A DNA stretch of 64,000 nucleotides from JBBQXK01 sp052387255 (GTDB taxonomy: Bacteria > Pseudomonadota > Alphaproteobacteria > Rhodobacterales > Rhodobacteraceae): the NCBI GenBank assembly GCA_052387255.1, contig JBQTJI010000014.1:59602-123601 (forward strand), given 5' to 3'. Below are positions 8,536 to 16,427 of this stretch, piece by piece (positions within the stretch are counted from its first letter, which is position 1; each line of letters starts with the position of its first letter). The notes under the pieces were generated by a model. The model saw nothing but the letters and a program-made list of their open reading frames with translations. It made no database searches and was not told the origin of the DNA. Both the position numbers and the translations under genes were made by a program.

Positions 8536-10652
8536 CCACCGACCCCGCCCCAGACGACCGCGTGCTGGCGCTTCTGGCCGACTACCTCCGGCCCGACTGG
8601 CCCGTCGAAAAGGTCGCAGCCCTGATCGCCACCTTCCTGCGCGCCCTGGACGCCGATCCTGCCGCCAGTTTCGACGTGGCCGACATCACGGCCTTGGGCG
8701 AGGCGCTGCTGGCCGCGCAGGACGACGGCGAGGTGATGGCGGCCCAGGCGGCGCTGACGGCGGCTGTTGCGGTCGCCTATCTGCGGGGCCAGGTGGTGAA
8801 GGCCACGGGCACAGCACCCGCCCCCACGTCCGACCGGTGGATCCGTCGCAACGTCACCGCCGCCAGCCGCCATGCCCCCCGCGTCAAGGCACTGTGGCGG
8901 GTGCCCGTGGGCCTGGCCGAAACCTACGACACGGAAGCCCATGATCACGCCGTGAAATCCGCCCTATCGGGCGCAACCGTCCAGCCGGTGCCGAAACCGC
9001 CGGTGGGGACACCTGACCCGGGAACGGAGGACCCCATGCCCGACAACATCGCCTTGAGAAATACCATTCTTGCCGAGATGACGTTTGACCCGACCGGCCT
9101 GCCGACTGCCTTGCGCAGGCCGGAAAACCAGAACGTCTATATTGACGCCGTCATGCAGGGCGTGATCCGACAGCAGGGCTTTGCCGACGGCGACGACGAG
9201 GCCATCGTGCTGTGGACGGCCAGCGCGGCGGCGCTGCTTCTGGCCGACGGGCACTACGACCCGCGCGACCGCCGGTTCTATGCCCATCTGCAGCGCGTGG
9301 TAGTGGAACTGGCGGGCAGCGCCGTCGAGATGACCAAGGTGCAGATCGACGGCCATGCCATCGACATGTTCGCCCCCGACGATGCCACCCAGCGGGTACT
9401 GATCTTCCGGCAGGTCTCTCAGCTGCTCAAGGCGGGCGGGGCGAAGTCGCTGTTCCTGCAATCCTTCGGGCGCGTCGGGCGCAAGATGGCCGACCGGTTC
9501 GACGACCACCGGGGCAACGCGACCATCCTTGGCACCATGGCCGCCACGGCCTATGGCAACGATGTCGCCGACATCGGCGGCAACGGTGGTGGAGCGGGTG
9601 GCGGCGGCATCGCCAACATGGACCTGCCCCCGCTGCACGACCCGCAAGGCACGGCAGACGAGATCGAACCCGACAACATCCGCGCGGTGTCGACGATCTA
9701 TGCCACCTATCAGCTTGAGTTCGCGCTCAAGGCGATGGGGCGGCTTCTGGATCTGTTCGTCGCGGGCCTGCTGCCCATTCCCGCCTCGGACGCCTCGGCG
9801 CGCGAGCTGGACACGCTGTACTGGGACCAGGACGATCTTCTGGACGAAGGATCGCGCCGGTCGGTCTATGCACGTGTGCTGGGCGCGCCGGGCGGGGCCA
9901 TCGCATTCGACATCCAGCCGAACACCGAGTTCAACACGCTGCTGATGCGGGTGGTCTCTGCCGTGTCGGAGTACGAGCGCGAACAGTCCGCGCTGACGCA
10001 TTTCGACAATGCCTCGCGCGGGCGGCGGTTCCAGTCCACCAGCGGCGAGTTCGTGCGCAAGGCGATCCGCGACTTTGCCGCGAATGCCAGCTTGCGCGGC
10101 TGGGCGGGCACGGCCTTCGTGGCCGAGCGGATGGCGCGGCACGTCAAGAAGGCGTTCCGCATCCTGGGCCTGCCGGCGGTCAGGAACGCCTATGGCGTGC
10201 AGACCCCCTGGCAAGTGGTCGAACGCATCTCGCAGCGCGAATTCGGGATCAGCGTGAACACTGTGTTGAACCGCACGCTGGCGGTCGAAACGCAGAACAT
10301 CATGGGGCTGATCGCCGAGCGTCATTCGGTCTGGTCAAGCTCGGACCTGCCCCTGTTCCCGGAACTGGCGCGGGGCGGCGGTCTGGCGGCGTCGGATCTT
10401 TCCGAGGCCGAGACCCGCAAGCTGATGGTGGCCTGCCAGCACTTCCGCGCCGTCACCGGCGTGGGCGACACGATGCTGGCAGAGTATTCCACCCCGGTCG
10501 AAACGCAGCCGACGCCCAGCCTGCCCGCCATGTCGGGCAGCGGCGGCCCCCCCGGCATCGACATGACCGGCATCACCCAGTTGCGCCAGATGGTGGCCAG
10601 CGGCCAGACGCCCAGCCTCGACCAGATCAACGCCCTGCTGCCGGGGTTCTGA
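8532..10652 (+). CDS. Large unknown protein of the operon, possible dual start
   Basis: 706 residues, not recognised. Residues 1-~150 form a helical domain ending in a Pro-rich linker. A second larger domain begins near residue 169 (MPDNIALRNTILAEM) and a Gly-rich break lies near residue 350. The C-terminal part is mostly helical (YATYQLEFALKAMGRLLDLF; FVAERMARHVKKAF). There is no signal peptide or catalytic motif I can name. An internal ATG at 9036 has a strong Shine-Dalgarno (GGAACGGAGG, 5 bases upstream), so a 538-residue short form may also be made. It overlaps the subtilase gene by ATGA. Confidence 0.7.
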   Translation: MTTDPAPDDRVLALLADYLRPDWPVEKVAALIATFLRALDADPAASFDVADITALGEALLAAQDDGEVMAAQAALTAAVAVAYLRGQVVKATGTAPAPTSDRWIRRNVTAASRHAPRVKALWRVPVGLAETYDTEAHDHAVKSALSGATVQPVPKPPVGTPDPGTEDPMPDNIALRNTILAEMTFDPTGLPTALRRPENQNVYIDAVMQGVIRQQGFADGDDEAIVLWTASAAALLLADGHYDPRDRRFYAHLQRVVVELAGSAVEMTKVQIDGHAIDMFAPDDATQRVLIFRQVSQLLKAGGAKSLFLQSFGRVGRKMADRFDDHRGNATILGTMAATAYGNDVADIGGNGGGAGGGGIANMDLPPLHDPQGTADEIEPDNIRAVSTIYATYQLEFALKAMGRLLDLFVAGLLPIPASDASARELDTLYWDQDDLLDEGSRRSVYARVLGAPGGAIAFDIQPNTEFNTLLMRVVSAVSEYEREQSALTHFDNASRGRRFQSTSGEFVRKAIRDFAANASLRGWAGTAFVAERMARHVKKAFRILGLPAVRNAYGVQTPWQVVERISQREFGISVNTVLNRTLAVETQNIMGLIAERHSVWSSSDLPLFPELARGGGLAASDLSEAETRKLMVACQHFRAVTGVGDTMLAEYSTPVETQPTPSLPAMSGSGGPPGIDMTGITQLRQMVASGQTPSLDQINALLPGF
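9026..9038 (+). promoter_or_regulatory. Candidate internal ribosome-binding site and start
   Basis: GGAGG at 9026-9030 lies 5 bases before an in-frame ATG at 9036, exactly at the boundary between a Pro-rich linker and the second domain of the 706-residue protein. This is as good as the operon's real start sites. It may give a second, shorter product or mark an old fusion of two genes. Confidence 0.4.
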
Positions 10653-10687
10653 CCCCGGCGGTTTCCCCCAGACCGGAGGCCAAGCCC

Positions 10688-11761
10688 ATGCCGCATCCCG
10701 CCCGCGCCGCCGACGCCGCCAAGCGGCTGTTGCGTTCCGCCTCGCAGCGCCTGATGACGCCCGACCCCACCACCGACCGCACCGTTACGCGCGCGCTGGA
10801 CCGCTCGCTCGACTGGTCCTTGGCCGACCGCGACCTGCGCCCCTTCGCCGACCGCAGTTTCGAGCCGAACTTTGCCGAAACGGCGGGCCGGTCGCTGGCC
10901 TTTCAGGTGCGCCCGATGGGGCGCGGCGTCAGCCTGTCGGATCAGCGCGAGATCACCAACGGCACCGTGCGCACCCTGATCGGCGACCACTTCGGTGCGG
11001 ACCCCCTGCACTGGTTCGATGGCCGTGCCGAGGCCGCGCGCACCCTGCGGTCACACGCCGCCGGGTTCGGCGCGCGCTATGCCCTGGGGATCGACCGCGA
11101 CGGCCTGTCCGAGGTGCAGGCGAGCTATGAATGGGGGCCGGACGTGCTGGACATGCTGCCGGCACCGGTGATGGACCTGGCGCAGGTGGCGATGTCGGCG
11201 CTGCCGGGCCTGCGCCCGTTCTCGACGACGATCCGCACGGCGCGGATGTCGGGCGGCCAGCAGATCAGCTTCGAGATGACCGCCGACACCACGCTGGACG
11301 CGCTGCGCGCGCTGATGGAGGCGCTTGGCATGGGTGCCCGGCATGGTGGCCTGGTGACGCTGCTGGCCTTCGTGCTGGGGGCGCGGTTCAGCCTGCCGCC
11401 GGGGGTGGCGGTGCTGACGCTGTTGCACACGGCACGTGGCCCCGAGATGCGGGTCGATGTCAACCTGGATGCCCTGCCCGATGTGCCCGAGCAGCTGCTG
11501 CCGCTGCTGCGCCTGCCGATGGTGGAACGCCCGCAGAACCTGGCGGCGCTGGATGCCTGGATGACGGCGATGACGCCGGACGGGTACTTCGGCCCCGGCG
11601 CTGTGACGGTGCTGTCGGTGCGCGTACGCCCCGACCTGCCCGCCCGGCTGGCCCTGTACCTGCGCCCCGTGGCGATGGAGGAGACCCCGGCGGAAGCGCC
11701 GGTGCCCCCGCCGCCGCCGCCCGTGGTGGCGCAGTCGTACAACCAGCGCCTGCGGTTCTAG
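10688..11761 (+). CDS. Unknown operon protein with alpha/beta core
   Basis: 357 residues, not recognised. GGAGG lies 8 bases before the ATG. The N-terminus is basic and helical. The centre has alternating strands and helices (STTIRTARMSGGQQISFEM, then a helix DALRALMEALGM), and the last third contains strand pairs (TVLSVRVRPDLP, ALYLRP) before a Pro-rich tail. A hydrophobic stretch near LVTLLAFVLGARF could be buried or membrane-facing. It is separated by 35 bases from the previous gene and 12 from the next, within the operon. No function is proposed. Confidence 0.65.
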   Translation: MPHPARAADAAKRLLRSASQRLMTPDPTTDRTVTRALDRSLDWSLADRDLRPFADRSFEPNFAETAGRSLAFQVRPMGRGVSLSDQREITNGTVRTLIGDHFGADPLHWFDGRAEAARTLRSHAAGFGARYALGIDRDGLSEVQASYEWGPDVLDMLPAPVMDLAQVAMSALPGLRPFSTTIRTARMSGGQQISFEMTADTTLDALRALMEALGMGARHGGLVTLLAFVLGARFSLPPGVAVLTLLHTARGPEMRVDVNLDALPDVPEQLLPLLRLPMVERPQNLAALDAWMTAMTPDGYFGPGAVTVLSVRVRPDLPARLALYLRPVAMEETPAEAPVPPPPPPVVAQSYNQRLRF

Positions 11762-11773
11762 GGGGACAGGCCG

Positions 11774-13036
11774 ATGATGCGCCACGCCCCGCCGCCGAAG
11801 GCCGACACCACCCTGCCCGTGGTCCGCGACAACGTGCGCCAGATGCTGACCCGGTCCGCCGCCTTTCGCGCCTTGACGCCGGAGAAACAGCGCGAGGTCG
11901 CCTACAACACCGTCAAGGTTGCCCGCTACATCGCCGATGCCGGGGGCGAGACGGCAGGGTTGCCGATGCTGGCCACCATCGCCAACCCCGCCACTGCGCT
12001 GAATGCCCCCGCCTTCAACGCTCCCGCCCGTCCGTTTGCCCCGCCGCCGCAGCCGGGCCAGCCCGACGGCGCGCAACAGGGATTCGACCCCGCGTCCGAC
12101 GGCTTCAAGAATGCGGCCACGGGTGGCGCGGGCAAGACGCTGACCGACGTGATCGATGCCGTGGACTTTCCCGGCTTTGTCGGCGGCCTGATCAAGGGCG
12201 TGTTCGAGGCGGTGGTAAAGACCTCGATCCAGCAGATGGAGGCCTATGCCACGATGGTCGCCAACGTGGCCAAGTCGGTCGACCAGTACATGGCCGACAA
12301 CGTGTCGAACGAACAGGCGATGGACCAGCTGGTCAATGCCCAGCCCGACCTGTTCGAGGCCGACATGTCGGGCGACACGCCGCAGGTCGGCCAGCGGGCC
12401 GATGCCGACCCCGACCAGATGGGCGGGTTCCTGCAGGGGCTGGGGCTGCCCTTCGATCTGGACACCTCGGACCCCGAGGTGATCAAGACCGAGGTCATCC
12501 CGCAGCAGCGCAAGGTCATGGCGATGGACCGCCAGAAACTGTTGGCGACCATGGTGCTGATGGGGATCAACCGCATCGTGGTGACGGACGGGCGCATCCA
12601 GGCCTCGGTCATGTTCGACCTCAACGCCAAGGACATCCAGCGGCGGAACTATGAACGGTCCACCAGCTTTACCGAGAACTACCTTGCCACCCACAACAAG
12701 CGCAAACAGAACGGCTGGTGGATCTTCTCGAACGAGCGGGAAAGTGACTCATCGTTCCTGAACGTCAAGACCGGTGTGGACACGGGGCAGACCGACACCT
12801 CGACCAGTTCGGTGGAACTGAAGACCAAGCTGACCGGCAACGTCGACCTGCGCTTCAAGTCCGACTACTTCCCGTCGGAAAAGATGCTGGACATGCTGGG
12901 CACCAACCAGGCGGTGCTGACCCAGGTGGCAAACCAGCCGACGCCGCAGCAGGCGCAGCAGGTGCAGGCCATCGTGGCCCCGCCGCCCCCCGCCCTGCCG
13001 CCGCCTCCGTCATTCGGCGGGGGTCCGGCGAAATGA
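11774..13036 (+). CDS. Paralogue 2 of the operon's unknown family
   Basis: 420 residues. It has the family blocks: N-terminal NVRQMLTRSAAFRALTPEKQ; central VDFPGFVGGLIKGVFEAVV running to DQYMADNV; LLATMVLMGINRIVV; and DLRFKSDYFPSEKM. It differs by an insertion between the third and fourth blocks (about residues 290-350) that is rich in charged and Ser/Thr residues, and by a Gln/Pro tail. There is no signal peptide. It starts 12 bases after the previous gene; ATGs at 11774 and 11777 are both possible. It overlaps the next gene by ATGA. Confidence 0.75.
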   Translation: MMRHAPPPKADTTLPVVRDNVRQMLTRSAAFRALTPEKQREVAYNTVKVARYIADAGGETAGLPMLATIANPATALNAPAFNAPARPFAPPPQPGQPDGAQQGFDPASDGFKNAATGGAGKTLTDVIDAVDFPGFVGGLIKGVFEAVVKTSIQQMEAYATMVANVAKSVDQYMADNVSNEQAMDQLVNAQPDLFEADMSGDTPQVGQRADADPDQMGGFLQGLGLPFDLDTSDPEVIKTEVIPQQRKVMAMDRQKLLATMVLMGINRIVVTDGRIQASVMFDLNAKDIQRRNYERSTSFTENYLATHNKRKQNGWWIFSNERESDSSFLNVKTGVDTGQTDTSTSSVELKTKLTGNVDLRFKSDYFPSEKMLDMLGTNQAVLTQVANQPTPQQAQQVQAIVAPPPPALPPPPSFGGGPAK

Positions 13037-13908
13037 TCCACCTGCCGCTGGCCTTGTCGCTTGACCACACCGCCGCGCTGATCGCCAGCGCGCGGGCTGG
13101 GCGGGCGTTCGGGCGGACGGCCAGCGACGGGTTCCTGATCGACCTGCCCGCCTATGACGGGTTCGGCACGCTGGCGCGGTCGGACCTCGAGGTGATGGCG
13201 GCACTGTACTTTGCCGCAGAGGTGGAACTGACCGGCCTGCCACTGGTGGCCGAGGCGCTTGCCGAACAAAGGTTCGCATTGAACCTGACCGACCGGGGCG
13301 CGGCCGAGGCGCTGGAGACGCTGGCGGCGGCGATGCGCGACAAGTGGATCGACCGGGCCTTGCGCAACCAGATCTTCCTGCGCGTGTTCGGTCTTGGCGA
13401 GGCCGACGCGAACCTGGGCGACACGGCGGTGAACCGCGAGTTCGAGCCGCGTTTCGCGCGGTTCTGCGCGGCGGTGATGGCCACGGTGCAGGACCTGTCG
13501 GGCTGGGGCGCACCTGCCGGGGCGGCGATGCGGCTGGCGCTGACGGGCAATCTGGCGGGACGGGCGCAGGGCAACACGCTGGTGGTGGCGGAACGGTTGG
13601 CGGCGCAGGTGCGGCTGTCGGTGACGGCGCTGAACCACCAGGGGCTGGCCACGCTGTTCATGGGCCGCACCGCCTGGGACGTGGTGCGTGCCGTTCTGGG
13701 CCCCGATGCGCCCGACCTTCAGGCCGAGGTGACGCAGGCGCAGACGGGGATGCGTCTGCTGTCCTGGCTGACCCTGCATCTGGAGGCGGTGCAGGCAGCC
13801 GATGCGCAAGGGGTTATCGACGCGGTGCGGGCCGAGGCAGGGCTGGCAGGATGGGCCGAGCAATGGCTGGATGCCGCAGGCGTGCGTCCGATGGGAGCCG
13901 TGGCATGA
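13033..13908 (+). CDS. Unknown helical protein between family paralogues 2 and 3
   Basis: 291 residues, not recognised. It is predominantly helical by pattern (LEVMAALYFAAEVELTGLPL, AAEALETLAAAMRDKW, LLSWLTLHLEAVQAADAQGV). It has no signal peptide or Pro-rich tail, unlike its neighbours. It is coupled by ATGA overlap to paralogue 2 upstream and paralogue 3 downstream, so it may form a complex with them. No catalytic motif is seen. Confidence 0.65.
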   Translation: MIHLPLALSLDHTAALIASARAGRAFGRTASDGFLIDLPAYDGFGTLARSDLEVMAALYFAAEVELTGLPLVAEALAEQRFALNLTDRGAAEALETLAAAMRDKWIDRALRNQIFLRVFGLGEADANLGDTAVNREFEPRFARFCAAVMATVQDLSGWGAPAGAAMRLALTGNLAGRAQGNTLVVAERLAAQVRLSVTALNHQGLATLFMGRTAWDVVRAVLGPDAPDLQAEVTQAQTGMRLLSWLTLHLEAVQAADAQGVIDAVRAEAGLAGWAEQWLDAAGVRPMGAVA

Positions 13909-15206
13909 CCCAGGCCCTGCCCGCGCCTTACGACCGCGCGCCTTCCCCGGACGGCCCGGTGCCGCAGCGCGAAACCGTGGCCCTGGTGCAGAGTCAGATC
14001 GATGCGCTTCTGGCGCAGACGCCCAGCTACTATGCCCTGGCCGACCGCGACCGCCGCGACCTGCGCGAAAAGCTGACGCGGATCGGGTCCTATACAGCGG
14101 AACTGGCGCGCGATGCCTGGGCACAGTCGAAGCGCCTGGGCCAGACGCCGCTGGTCCGGCAGGAGACGGTCTATCGCCCCGAGACCCCCCCCAAGCCCCT
14201 GGCCCGCACAACGGCGAATGCCAACCTGCAGACCGCCGCCACGGGCCGGGTTGCCGACATCACGCAAAGCACGCTGCGCGCCATCGCCTTTCCCACCTTT
14301 GTCGCCGACCTGATCAACGGCACCTTCGACGCGATCATCGGGGCCACGATCAAGCAGATGGACGCCTTCCTGAACCTGGTCAGCCAGGTGGCCAAGACGG
14401 TCGACGAATTCATGCGCGACAACATCACCGACGGGCAGGCGATGGATTGGCTGGTGCAGTCGTTTCCCGGACTGATGCAGGTGGAAACCGCCGAAGGCAC
14501 GCCGACGGTGACGCCGACCGAAGCGGGCAGCAGCGCCGACAGTGCAGCGCTTGTGGGCATGCAGGGCACGCTGGGCCTGCCCGATCCGGTGCGGTCGCTG
14601 GACGAGGAAACCATCACCGAGACCCTGGTGCCCGCCGCGCGCCGCAAGCTGGCCGAAAGCCGGCTGCAGATGCTGTCCTCGATGGTGATGATGGGCCTGC
14701 AGCGCATCGTCATCCGCCACGGGCGTCTGCGGGCAACCATGGGGTTCCACATCGACGCCAGCGACCGGGCGCGAGCCGAAGACGCCTCGTCTTTCGATTT
14801 CAGCCACCAGAACTCGGTCAGCGGGGTGTTCTATGTGGCGTTTTCGGCCAGGACTTCGGTCGCCTATGTCAGTTCGCAGAAATCCGACAGCGACAGCGCG
14901 ATCAACGTGCAGGCCGACCTGACGGGCGAGGTCGATCTGACCTTCGAGACCGACTATCTGCCGCTGAACCGTCTGGCGCGCGCCGAAAGCATCGAGCGCA
15001 TTCGCGGCAACACGCCGAACCCGGCGGCGAACCTTCCCAACCATTCGGCGGGGATGACGGCGCGCACCGACACCGGGCCGACGGCGGCGGCAGACGTGGC
15101 GAGCCGGATGGCGGCGCACCGGGCCGAACCCGCGCCGACCATCGACAGCAGCCTGATCAATGTGGCCGCCGATGCGGGCCGTGCCGCCGTCGGGGCAGGG
15201 GGATAG
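13905..15206 (+). CDS. Paralogue 3 of the operon's unknown family
   Basis: 433 residues. N-terminal module QIDALLAQTPSYYALADRDR; central block AIAFPTFVADLINGTFDAII to DEFMRDNI; third block SSMVMMGLQRIVI; beta block DLTGEVDLTFETDYLPLNRL. It has a longer, Ala-rich C-terminal tail (about residues 365-433). It is closest to paralogue 4 (shared AIAFPTFVADLI and ETLVPAARRK motifs). The start at 13905 overlaps the preceding stop (ATGA), and the next gene begins 3 bases after its TAG. Confidence 0.75.
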   Translation: MTQALPAPYDRAPSPDGPVPQRETVALVQSQIDALLAQTPSYYALADRDRRDLREKLTRIGSYTAELARDAWAQSKRLGQTPLVRQETVYRPETPPKPLARTTANANLQTAATGRVADITQSTLRAIAFPTFVADLINGTFDAIIGATIKQMDAFLNLVSQVAKTVDEFMRDNITDGQAMDWLVQSFPGLMQVETAEGTPTVTPTEAGSSADSAALVGMQGTLGLPDPVRSLDEETITETLVPAARRKLAESRLQMLSSMVMMGLQRIVIRHGRLRATMGFHIDASDRARAEDASSFDFSHQNSVSGVFYVAFSARTSVAYVSSQKSDSDSAINVQADLTGEVDLTFETDYLPLNRLARAESIERIRGNTPNPAANLPNHSAGMTARTDTGPTAAADVASRMAAHRAEPAPTIDSSLINVAADAGRAAVGAGG

Positions 15207-15209
15207 GGC

Positions 15210-16415
15210 ATGGAACCGACCGACACGCTGCCCGGCCCGTTTGCCGCCGCCCCGGGCAAGGAAATGGCCCCACCCCCCGCCGTGGCGGCCCTGGCAGCGG
15301 GGCAGGTGAAGGCGCTGCTCGACGCCGCTCCGGCGTTCTATCAGTTGCCCGCCCCGGCCCGCGCGCGGATGCAGGCCGACCTGGAAAAGATCGCCGGCTA
15401 CTCTGCCGCGCTGATCCATGACGACTGGAGCCAGTCGGAACGGATGGGCCAGTCGCCGGTCGTGCGCGAACGCCGCGTGATCGAGGGGCGCGTCACGCCG
15501 CAGCCGCGCCCGGCAGCGCGGTCGCTGGAAACCGGCCTCAGCGGGTTCCAGCGCGGCGAGGAAGGCAAGTTCACCCCCGTCGCCGCGTCGAACGTGGCCA
15601 AGATCACCGAAGACACGCTGAACGCCATCGCCTTTCCCACCTTCGTGGCCGACCTCATCAAGGGCACCTTCCAGGCCATCGTCGATGCCTCGATCCAGCA
15701 GATGGAGGCCTATGGGACTCTCTTGGCCAATGTCGCCAAGACGGTGGACCAGTTCATGGCCGACAACATCACCGACAACAACGCCCGCGACTGGCTGGCC
15801 GGGGCCTATCCGCGCCAGGTGCGGCTGGACACGTCCTCGGGCCAGCCGGTGCTGCGCAAGGCGGAAGGGGCGGATGACGCCCCCGCGCCTGATTACCAGA
15901 CCGATCTGAACGTCGGCAGCGATTTCAGCCTGGAAGACGACAGCATCGAGGAAACCCTGGTCCCCGCCGCGCGCCGCAAGATCGCGCAAAGCCGACAGCA
16001 GACGCTGGCCACGATGGTGCTGATGGGGATGAACCGCATCGTCGTCACGCGCGGGCGGATCAAGGCGGCGATGGGGTTCCGCATCGACACCACCGACCGC
16101 GCCAGCACCGAATTCGCCTCGAACTTCGAAACGAAGCACGAAAGCAGCGCGTCCTATGGCTGGTTCCTGTCGCCGGTGAAGGCATCGGTGAAGAACTCGG
16201 TCGCCTATGTGTCCTCGACCAAGAAGAACTCGGAGAGCGAGATCGATGTGTCGGCCGACCTGACCGGCGAGGTCGACCTGCAGTTCAAGTCCGACTATTT
16301 TCCGCTGGAACGCTTTGCCGATACCGGCGTGATCGCCCAGATCCAGCAGAACACCCCCAACCCCAATGCGAACAAGCCCGTCACCGGGGCCAACACCGCG
16401 CCCGCCGCGACCTGA
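15210..16415 (+). CDS. Paralogue 4 of the operon's unknown family
   Basis: 401 residues. N-terminal module QVKALLDAAPAFYQLPAPAR; central block AIAFPTFVADLIKGTFQAIV to QFMADNI; third block LATMVLMGMNRIVV; beta block DLTGEVDLQFKSDYFPLERF. It is very similar to paralogue 3, so this pair probably arose by a recent tandem duplication. It ends with an Asn/Pro/Ala tail. It lies directly upstream of the trypsin/metalloprotease gene, separated by a short spacer that carries that gene's ribosome-binding site. Confidence 0.75.
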   Translation: MEPTDTLPGPFAAAPGKEMAPPPAVAALAAGQVKALLDAAPAFYQLPAPARARMQADLEKIAGYSAALIHDDWSQSERMGQSPVVRERRVIEGRVTPQPRPAARSLETGLSGFQRGEEGKFTPVAASNVAKITEDTLNAIAFPTFVADLIKGTFQAIVDASIQQMEAYGTLLANVAKTVDQFMADNITDNNARDWLAGAYPRQVRLDTSSGQPVLRKAEGADDAPAPDYQTDLNVGSDFSLEDDSIEETLVPAARRKIAQSRQQTLATMVLMGMNRIVVTRGRIKAAMGFRIDTTDRASTEFASNFETKHESSASYGWFLSPVKASVKNSVAYVSSTKKNSESEIDVSADLTGEVDLQFKSDYFPLERFADTGVIAQIQQNTPNPNANKPVTGANTAPAAT

Positions 16416-16427
16416 GGAGAGATGACC

